Positions 58,137 through 64,000 of a stretch of DNA of 64,000 nt are shown here, piece by piece; position 1 is the first letter of the stretch, and every line of letters starts with the position of its first letter. The DNA is taken from the NCBI GenBank assembly GCA_001752465.1, contig MDJB01000001.1:124001-188000 (forward strand), given 5' to 3'. This DNA comes from Haemophilus quentini (GTDB taxonomy: Bacteria; Pseudomonadota; Gammaproteobacteria; Enterobacterales; Pasteurellaceae). The notes under the pieces were generated by a model, which did not search any database, was not told where the DNA came from, and was given only the letters and a program-made list of their open reading frames with translations. Both the position numbers and the translations under genes were made by a program.

Positions 58137-58892
58137 ATGGCAAAAGATGAAGTAGGGCATAATTTTCTTGCACGTTTAGGTAAAACTCGGTTGCGTCCAG
58201 GCGGTAAAAAAGCGACAGACTGGTTGATAGCCAATGGCGATTTTAGCCAAGATAAAAAAGTGTTAGAGGTTGCCTGTAATATGGGAACGACAGCAATTGG
58301 ATTGGCGAAACAATTTGGTTGCCATATTGAAGGTGTTGATTTAGACGAACATGCATTAGAAAAAGCACAAGCAAATATCGAAGCAAATGGCTTGCAAGAA
58401 AAAATTCATGTGCAGCGAACGAATGCGATGAAGTTGCCTTTCGAGAATGAAAGTTTTGATATTGTCATTAATGAAGCGATGCTGACGATGTTACCCGTGG
58501 AGGCTAAGAAAAAAGCCATTACAGAATATTTTCGAGTGTTAAAACCGAATGGCTTATTGCTTACTCACGATGTTATGTTGGTGAGGAATGATCATCAAAC
58601 TATTCTAGAAAATATGCGCAAAGCGATTAACGTGACGGTCACACCGTTAACGAAAGATGGCTGGAAAGGCATATTCCAAGAAAGTGGCTTTAGAAATGTT
58701 GATACTTTCTCTGGTGAGATGACCTTACTTTCACCAAAAGGAATGATTTATGATGAGGGCATTCTCGGGACGTTAAAAATCATCCGTAATGCTATGAAAG
58801 CGGAAAATCGTGAGCAATTTAAAAGAATGTTCAAAACCTTCAATGATCCCGAACATAAATTACATTTTATTGCTGTATGTAGTCAAAAATAA
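58137..58892 (+). CDS. Class I SAM-dependent methyltransferase, substrate unknown
   Basis: 251 aa. Rossmann motifs: VLEVACNMGTTAIGLAKQFG (motif I, about residues 42-61), IEGVDLDEHALEKAQANIEA (motif II), FENESFDIVINEAMLTMLP (about 103-121) and RVLKPNGLLLTHDVM. It resembles Ubi/Gcd-type small-molecule methyltransferases; I cannot name its substrate. Own ribosome site TAGGAGATAG. Ends just before a bidirectional hairpin, convergent with yggS. Confidence 0.85.
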   Translation: MAKDEVGHNFLARLGKTRLRPGGKKATDWLIANGDFSQDKKVLEVACNMGTTAIGLAKQFGCHIEGVDLDEHALEKAQANIEANGLQEKIHVQRTNAMKLPFENESFDIVINEAMLTMLPVEAKKKAITEYFRVLKPNGLLLTHDVMLVRNDHQTILENMRKAINVTVTPLTKDGWKGIFQESGFRNVDTFSGEMTLLSPKGMIYDEGILGTLKIIRNAMKAENREQFKRMFKTFNDPEHKLHFIAVCSQK

Positions 58893-58900
58893 CATAAAAA

Positions 58901-58936
58901 AACGAACCGCACTTTTATGTGCGGTTCGTTTTTTTT
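58901..58936. terminator. Bidirectional terminator between methyltransferase and yggS
   Basis: Perfect 12-bp stem AACGAACCGCAC (58901-58912) / GTGCGGTTCGTT (58919-58930) with 6-nt loop, A-run before and T-run after. It contains one exact uptake signal (58906-58914). Confidence 0.88.
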
Positions 58937-58967
58937 ACGATAATTTTTTTACTAGGGTTGTTTAGAT

Positions 58968-59669
58968 TTATTTTGAATAATCCCTTGCACCAAAAATCGC
59001 AGTACCAATACGTACCATAGTAGAACCGCATTTTATTGCGCTCGGCATATCATCCGTCATTCCCATAGAAAGTGTGTCAATTTGTTGATTAGGTAAGGCT
59101 TGTTTTAGTTGTTCAAATAGATCTGACATTTTTCTGAACACGGTTTCTTGTTCAGCGATTTTATCGGTCGGTGCGGGTATTGCCATTAAGCCACGTAGGC
59201 ATAAGTGTGGTAAATTTTCGATGTGTTTTGCCAGTGTTAGCATTTCCTCAGGTTGAATGCCAGATTTACTTTCTTCATCGCTGATATTAATCTGAATCAA
59301 GACATTTAACGGTGCTTTGTTAGTTGGTCGTTGTTCATTTAAACGATCTGCAATTTTTGCTCGATCAAGCGTTTGCATCCAATCAAAATGTTCTGCAACG
59401 AGACGGGTTTTATTCGATTGTAATGGACCGATAAAATGCCATTCAAGGTTAATACCTTGAGATTCAAAATATTGGATCTTTTCTACACCTTCTTGCACAT
59501 AATTTTCTCCAAAGGCTATTTGTCCAGCTTGATAAGCTGAAAGAATCGAGGAAATAGGTTTGGTCTTAGATACGGCAAGTAATTTTACGGTATTTTGATT
59601 GCGTTTAGCTTCTTTGCAAGCCGTTTCAATTTTTTGATGAATTAGGTTGAGATTATGCTGGATATCCAT
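58968..59669 (-). CDS. yggS: YggS family pyridoxal phosphate homeostasis protein
   Basis: 233-aa PLP-binding single TIM barrel involved in vitamin B6 and amino acid balance; no enzymatic activity is established. PLP-Lys in VKLLAVSKTKP (Lys near residue 35), ENYVQEGVEKI, HFIGPLQSNK and phosphate-binding SMGMTDDMPSAIKCGSTMVR then IGTAIFG. Divergent from thr operon; convergent with the methyltransferase. Confidence 0.95.
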   Translation of the reverse strand: MDIQHNLNLIHQKIETACKEAKRNQNTVKLLAVSKTKPISSILSAYQAGQIAFGENYVQEGVEKIQYFESQGINLEWHFIGPLQSNKTRLVAEHFDWMQTLDRAKIADRLNEQRPTNKAPLNVLIQINISDEESKSGIQPEEMLTLAKHIENLPHLCLRGLMAIPAPTDKIAEQETVFRKMSDLFEQLKQALPNQQIDTLSMGMTDDMPSAIKCGSTMVRIGTAIFGARDYSK

Positions 59670-59811
59670 AGGTTCTCCTTTATAAAAGTTCGGTTAGTTT
59701 ACACGAAATTTATTTACTGAGAAAATTTCTGAAAAATTTGTTACTTTCTGTTTGACAAGCTCGGGAAATTTCGGTATTTCTTTACACATTCATTTTTCAA
59801 GATAAAACATA

Positions 59812-59898
59812 ATGAAAAATCACCGCACTTTATCCGTAATCATTAGCACGATTACCACCATTATGATGACCATTACTATGATTAATGGCGCGGGTTAG
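59812..59898 (+). CDS. thrL: thr operon leader peptide
   Basis: 28 aa, starts [12 protein letters not shown] and continues [16 protein letters not shown], with 6 Thr and 7 Ile. This is the expected attenuation sensor: ribosome stalling at Thr/Ile codons would allow thrABC transcription. Preceded by AAGATAAAAC; ends in GAG(G) like the enteric thrL. Its codons 4-7 hold an exact uptake signal (59822-59830). It is too short for the long ORF list. Confidence 0.88.
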   Translation: MKNHRTLSVIISTITTIMMTITMINGAG

Positions 59899-59922
59899 TG
59901 CACCAAAAAACAGGATACAGAA

Positions 59923-59955
59923 AACCCGCGATTCAACTGAATAGCGGGTTTTTTT
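59923..59955 (+). promoter_or_regulatory. thr attenuator (terminator hairpin)
   Basis: AACCCGC (59923-59929) pairs with GCGGGTT (59944-59950), with an ATTCA/TGAAT extension, then T-run to 59955. The end of thrL (GCGCGGGTT, 59888-59896) is complementary to the 5' arm AACCCGCG, so it can act as the competing antiterminator strand. Located 95 bp before thrA. Confidence 0.85.
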
Positions 59956-59993
59956 ATAAATTTAAAAACACAATATCTCTAGGAGAACCAATC

Positions 59994-62441
59994 ATGCGCG
60001 TACTTAAATTTGGCGGCACTTCGCTTGCAAATCCAGAACGTTTTTCCCAAGCAGCGAAATTGATCGAGCAAGCTCATTTAGAAGAGCAGGCAGCCGGTGT
60101 TTTATCCGCACCAGCCAAAATAACTAATCATCTCGTCGCCCTTTCTGAAAAAGCTGCATTAAATCAACCAACCGATACACATTTCAACGAAGCAATCGAA
60201 ATTTTCTATAATATCATCAATGGCTTGCATGCCGAAAATAATCAATTCGACTTAAATGGCACCAAGGCGCTTATTGATGCTGAATTTGCTCAAATCAAAG
60301 AATTATTAGAAGAAATTCGTCAGGCAGGAAAAGTAGAAGATGCAGTTAAAGCGACAATTGATTGCCGTGGTGAAAAACTTTCTATCGCAATGATGAAGGG
60401 GTGGTTTGAAGCGCGTGGCTATAGCGTACATATTGTGGATCCTGTCAAACAATTATTGGCAAAAGGCGGTTACCTTGAATCTTCTGTTGAAATTGAAGAA
60501 TCAACAAAACGTGTTGATGCAGCAAGTATCGCAAAAGATAAAGTGGTGCTTATGGCAGGCTTTACTGCAGGTAACGAAAAAGGTGAGTTGGTGCTGCTCG
60601 GTCGTAATGGTTCAGATTATTCTGCAGCCTGTTTAGCCGCTTGTTTAGGCGCAAGCGTATGCGAAATTTGGACTGATGTGGATGGCGTTTATACTTGCGA
60701 TCCGCGTTTAGTACCTGATGCACGTTTATTACCAACTCTTTCTTATCGTGAAGCAATGGAACTTTCTTATTTCGGTGCGAAAGTGATTCATCCTCGTACA
60801 ATTGGCCCATTGTTGCCACAAAATATTCCTTGTGTCATTAAAAATACAGGAAATCCTTCTGCGCCAGGTTCGATTATTGATGGCAATGTGAAATCAGAAG
60901 GTTTACAAGTCAAAGGTATCACTAACTTAGATAACTTGGCGATGTTTAATGTATCAGGCCCAGGTATGCAAGGCATGGTAGGCATGGCATCTCGCGTATT
61001 TTCAGCCATGTCAGGCGCAGGCATTTCAGTTATTTTAATTACTCAGTCTTCGTCTGAATATAGTATTAGTTTCTGTGTGCCTGTGAAATCTGCAGAAGTA
61101 GCGAAAACTGTACTAGAAATTGAATTTTCTAATGAATTAAATGAACATCAATTAGAACCAATTGAAGTGATTAAAGATTTATCCATTATTTCTGTGGTGG
61201 GCGATGGAATGAAGCAAGCGAAAGGCATTGCTGCTCGTTTCTTCTCTGCGTTAGCACAGGCAAATATTAGCATTGTGGCGATTGCACAAGGTTCTAGTGA
61301 ACGTTCAATTTCTGCCGTTGTGCCGCAAAATAAAGCGATTGAAGCGGTGAAAGCTACCCATCAGGCTCTTTTCAATAATAAAAAAGTAGTGGATATGTTT
61401 TTAGTCGGCGTTGGTGGAGTTGGCGGAGAATTAATTGAGCAGGTGAAGCGTCAAAAGGAGTATCTAGCAAAGAAGAATGTTGAAATTCGAGTTTGTGCTA
61501 TTGCGAATTCCAACCGCATGTTGCTCGATGAAAATGGATTGTGTTTAGATGATTGGAAAACCGATTTAGAAAATGCGACTCAGCCATCAGATTTTGATGT
61601 ATTGCTTTCTTTCATTAAATTACATCATGTAGTGAATCCAGTATTTGTAGATTGTACCTCAGCCGAATCTGTAGCGGGGCTTTATGCTCGTGCATTAAAA
61701 GAAGGTTTCCATGTAGTCACGCCAAATAAAAAAGCGAATACACGAGAATTAGCTTATTACAATGAGTTACGCCAAAACGCTCAAGCAAGCCAACATAAAT
61801 TCTTATATGAAACGAATGTGGGCGCGGGTTTGCCAGTAATTGAAAATCTTCAAAACTTACTTGCTGCAGGTGATGAACTTGAATATTTTGAAGGCATTTT
61901 ATCTGGCTCCCTTTCCTTTATTTTTGGTAAATTGGAGGAAGGACTTTCTCTTTCAGAAGTCACCGCACTTGCGCGTGAAAAAGGCTTTACTGAGCCTGAT
62001 CCTCGTGATGACCTCTCTGGACAAGATGTAGCGCGCAAATTATTAATTCTTGCTCGTGAAGCAGGAATTGAGCTTGAACTTTCAGATGTTGAAGTTGAAG
62101 GTGTATTGCCAAAAGGCTTCTCTGAAGGAAAATCTGCAGATGAATTTATGGCAATGTTGCCACAGCTTGATGAAGAGTTTAAAGCTCGAGTTTCCACTGC
62201 TAAAGCTGAAGGCAAAGTATTGCGTTATGTTGGAAAAATTTGCGAAGGTAAATGTAAAGTATCTATTGTTTCAGTCGATCAGAATAACCCACTTTATAAA
62301 GTGAAAGATGGTGAAAATGCTTTGGCATTTTATACTCGTTATTACCAACCTATCCCACTTTTATTACGTGGTTATGGTGCAGGCAATGCGGTGACGGCGG
62401 CAGGTATCTTTGCAGATATTTTAAGAACATTACAACATTAA
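59994..62441 (+). CDS. thrA: Bifunctional aspartokinase/homoserine dehydrogenase I
   Basis: Two steps toward threonine and methionine. I chose the ATG at 59994 ([20 protein letters not shown]), preceded by TAGGAGAACC and giving 815 aa; the longer upstream frame overlaps the attenuator. The kinase has KFGGTS (residues 5-10) and ACT regulatory domains at about 315-460; the dehydrogenase begins near 465 with [10 protein letters not shown] and contains VTPNKKAN. Expected to be under Thr feedback and thrL attenuation. thrB follows 12 bp later. Uptake signal at 61962-61970. Confidence 0.97.
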   Translation: MRVLKFGGTSLANPERFSQAAKLIEQAHLEEQAAGVLSAPAKITNHLVALSEKAALNQPTDTHFNEAIEIFYNIINGLHAENNQFDLNGTKALIDAEFAQIKELLEEIRQAGKVEDAVKATIDCRGEKLSIAMMKGWFEARGYSVHIVDPVKQLLAKGGYLESSVEIEESTKRVDAASIAKDKVVLMAGFTAGNEKGELVLLGRNGSDYSAACLAACLGASVCEIWTDVDGVYTCDPRLVPDARLLPTLSYREAMELSYFGAKVIHPRTIGPLLPQNIPCVIKNTGNPSAPGSIIDGNVKSEGLQVKGITNLDNLAMFNVSGPGMQGMVGMASRVFSAMSGAGISVILITQSSSEYSISFCVPVKSAEVAKTVLEIEFSNELNEHQLEPIEVIKDLSIISVVGDGMKQAKGIAARFFSALAQANISIVAIAQGSSERSISAVVPQNKAIEAVKATHQALFNNKKVVDMFLVGVGGVGGELIEQVKRQKEYLAKKNVEIRVCAIANSNRMLLDENGLCLDDWKTDLENATQPSDFDVLLSFIKLHHVVNPVFVDCTSAESVAGLYARALKEGFHVVTPNKKANTRELAYYNELRQNAQASQHKFLYETNVGAGLPVIENLQNLLAAGDELEYFEGILSGSLSFIFGKLEEGLSLSEVTALAREKGFTEPDPRDDLSGQDVARKLLILAREAGIELELSDVEVEGVLPKGFSEGKSADEFMAMLPQLDEEFKARVSTAKAEGKVLRYVGKICEGKCKVSIVSVDQNNPLYKVKDGENALAFYTRYYQPIPLLLRGYGAGNAVTAAGIFADILRTLQH

Positions 62442-62453
62442 TAAGGATTCCCA

Positions 62454-63398
62454 ATGTTAAGAATTTACGCCCCAGCATCTAGCGCGAATATTAGCGTAGG
62501 TTTCGATACTTTAGGCGCTGCGATTTCTCCTATTGATGGTTCATTGTTAGGTGATGTGGTTCAAATAGAATCTATTTCAAGTGGTTTTGAGTTAGAAAGT
62601 GCGGGGTATTTTGTTCGTAAATTACCGAAAGAACCACAAAAAAATATTGTTTACCAAGCTTATGTGCTATTTAGCGAGCAATTAAAATTACGCGGAGGAA
62701 ATCTGAAGCCCTTGCGTTTAACGCTCGAAAAAAATATGCCTATTGGATCTGGTTTAGGCTCTAGTGCTTGTTCTATTGTTGCTGCCTTAGTGGCATTAAA
62801 TCAGTTTCATGATGAACCTTTTTCGAAAATGGAGTTGCTTGAAATGATGGGAGAATTGGAAGGTCGTATTTCTGGTTCAATCCATTATGATAATGTCGCA
62901 CCTTGCTATCTTGGCGGTGTGCAATTTATGGTGCAATCGTTAGGCAATATTTGTCAAAAATTGCCATTTTTTGATAATTGGTATTGGGTGTTGGCGTATC
63001 CAGGAATTGAAGTTTCTACTGCTGAAGCTCGTGCAATTTTACCGAAAAGCTATACTCGACAAGATGTGATTGCCCATGGTCGTCATTTAGGTGGCTTTGT
63101 GCATGCTTGTCATACCCATCAGGAAAACCTTGCGGCGATTATGATGAAAGATGTCATTGCTGAGCCTTATCGTGAATCTCTGCTACCTAATTTTGCTGAA
63201 GTAAAACAAGCTACACGCGATTTAGGTGCACTTGCCACAGGTATTTCTGGCTCAGGCCCAACGATTTTCTCTATTGCCCCAGATTTACAAACTGCAATTA
63301 AACTTTCAACTTATTTAGAGAATCATTATTTACAAAATAATGAAGGTTTTGTGCATGTATGTAAGGTTGATAACGAAGGCGCAAGAGAAATTAAATAA
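62454..63398 (+). CDS. thrB: Homoserine kinase
   Basis: GHMP-family kinase, phosphorylates homoserine. 314 aa. N-terminal [20 protein letters not shown] and ATP loop [20 protein letters not shown] (about 93-112), and [12 protein letters not shown] motif 3 near the C-terminus. Between thrA and thrC in the classic order. Confidence 0.97.
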   Translation: MLRIYAPASSANISVGFDTLGAAISPIDGSLLGDVVQIESISSGFELESAGYFVRKLPKEPQKNIVYQAYVLFSEQLKLRGGNLKPLRLTLEKNMPIGSGLGSSACSIVAALVALNQFHDEPFSKMELLEMMGELEGRISGSIHYDNVAPCYLGGVQFMVQSLGNICQKLPFFDNWYWVLAYPGIEVSTAEARAILPKSYTRQDVIAHGRHLGGFVHACHTHQENLAAIMMKDVIAEPYRESLLPNFAEVKQATRDLGALATGISGSGPTIFSIAPDLQTAIKLSTYLENHYLQNNEGFVHVCKVDNEGAREIK

Positions 63399-63441
63399 GT
63401 ATAATTTAAATAGATAAAATTAAATTAAAAACGGATTAAAT

Positions 63442-64000
63442 ATGAATTTATACAATATCAAACATCCCGAAGAACAAGTCACTTTTTCTCAGGCTGTTCG
63501 TCAAGGACTTGGTCGGGATCAAGGTTTATTCTTTCCTGAAGTTATTCCTCAACTTAATAACATTGATGAATTACTTGAATTGCCTCTTGTGGAGCGTAGC
63601 CAAAAAATTCTAGGTGCATTAATTGGTGAAGAATTACCGAAAGCAACGTTAGATGAGATGGTGAAAAATGCGTTTACTTTCACCGTACCGTTAGAAAAAG
63701 TGGAAGATAATATTTATGCACTTGAATTATTTCATGGGCCTACATTAGCATTTAAAGACTTTGGTGGCCGTTTTATGGCTCAGGCACTTGCAGCAGTTCG
63801 TGGTGATGGAAAAATCACCATTCTAACGGCTACGTCTGGCGATACTGGAGCTGCTGTAGCACATGCGTTTTATGGATTAGAAAATATTAATGTAGTTATC
63901 CTTTATCCAAAAGGTAAAATCAGCCCATTACAAGAAAAGCTATTCTGTACTTTAGGTGGGAATATTCGTACTGTTGCGATTAACGCTGATTTCGATGCAT
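63442..64000 (+). CDS. thrC: Threonine synthase, 5' part, runs off window
   Basis: PLP enzyme that makes threonine from phosphohomoserine. 186 codons are visible from the ATG at 63442 (MNLYNIKHPEEQVTFSQAVR). The PLP-Lys motif FHGPTLAFKDFGGRFM lies at about residues 98-113, and TATSGDTGAAVAHAF at about 131-145. Open to the edge. Third gene of the thr operon. Confidence 0.95.
   Translation, partial: MNLYNIKHPEEQVTFSQAVRQGLGRDQGLFFPEVIPQLNNIDELLELPLVERSQKILGALIGEELPKATLDEMVKNAFTFTVPLEKVEDNIYALELFHGPTLAFKDFGGRFMAQALAAVRGDGKITILTATSGDTGAAVAHAFYGLENINVVILYPKGKISPLQEKLFCTLGGNIRTVAINADFDA

Overview
The window looks like Haemophilus influenzae or a very close relative. The evidence is about 40 exact copies, found by eye, of the 9-bp DNA uptake signal AAGTGCGGT/ACCGCACTT, low GC content, and many recognisable H. 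influenzae genes: tbpB, the siaPT/nan sialic acid locus, the comNOPQ pilin-like operon with a CRP-S site, and an RpiR-type SiaR. I saw no rRNA, tRNA, CRISPR array or intact insertion sequence.

Layout. 1-2.6 kb: 5' part of tbpB (minus) divergent from a Slam-type translocon gene, with a Fur-like box between them. 2.7-8.7 kb: rpmH-rnpA-yidD-yidC, mnmE, a short MntP-like remnant, ppiD. 8.7-11.7 kb: hinT, ycfL-like lipoprotein, nagZ and an rlmC gene broken by two frameshifts. 11.7-12.0 kb: a gene-free stretch with nested long-range inverted repeats that looks like a structured RNA or a phage-satellite immunity remnant. 12-15.3 kb (minus): crp, yheU, slmA, dut, coaBC. 15.4-17.7 kb: CRP-S-driven radC, rpmB-rpmG behind a structured leader, mutM. 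17.8-26.1 kb (minus): degS, ribD, nrdR, recC and comNOPQ with a CRP-S site. 26.2-32 kb: suhB, then nrfE/dsbE/nrfFG-type heme-lyase genes and a BaiN/HI0933-type flavoprotein. 32.1-33.6 kb (minus): fklB-type isomerase and psd. 33.8-39.1 kb: yceD-rpmF-plsX-fabH-fabD-fabG-acpP, the fatty acid synthesis cluster. 39.3-41.4 kb: dcuB and a phosphopantetheinyl transferase. 41.4-43.8 kb: AT-rich accessory island with a CdiA/hemagglutinin-like fragment, small orphan ORFs and a SUKH (SMI1/KNR4) immunity-like gene. 43.8-46.4 kb: hflK, hflC, an ICMT-like methyltransferase. 46.4-58 kb: a decayed nagE (GlcNAc PTS) pseudogene beside the sialic acid locus (nanM, siaT, siaP on minus; nanE, nanK, siaR, nanA, nagB, nagA on plus). 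58-64 kb: SAM methyltransferase, YggS, and thrL-thrA-thrB-thrC (thrC runs off the end).

How the genes fit together. The nan/nag block takes up host sialic acid (SiaP/SiaT after NanM mutarotation) and degrades it to fructose-6-phosphate (NanA, NanK, NanE, NagA, NagB). Its divergent promoter region has a good CRP site. crp is also in this window, and two CRP-S sites (radC, comN) tie it to competence. The lipid cluster supplies acyl carrier protein and its neighbours. The thr operon is preceded by a classical Thr/Ile-rich leader peptide and attenuator. Most unusual features are signs of decay (rlmC, nagE, MntP tail), the toxin/immunity island at 41.4-43.2 kb, and four non-coding stretches with convincing secondary structure (11.7-11.9 kb, the rpmB leader, the nanA-nagB gap and the fabH-fabD gap).
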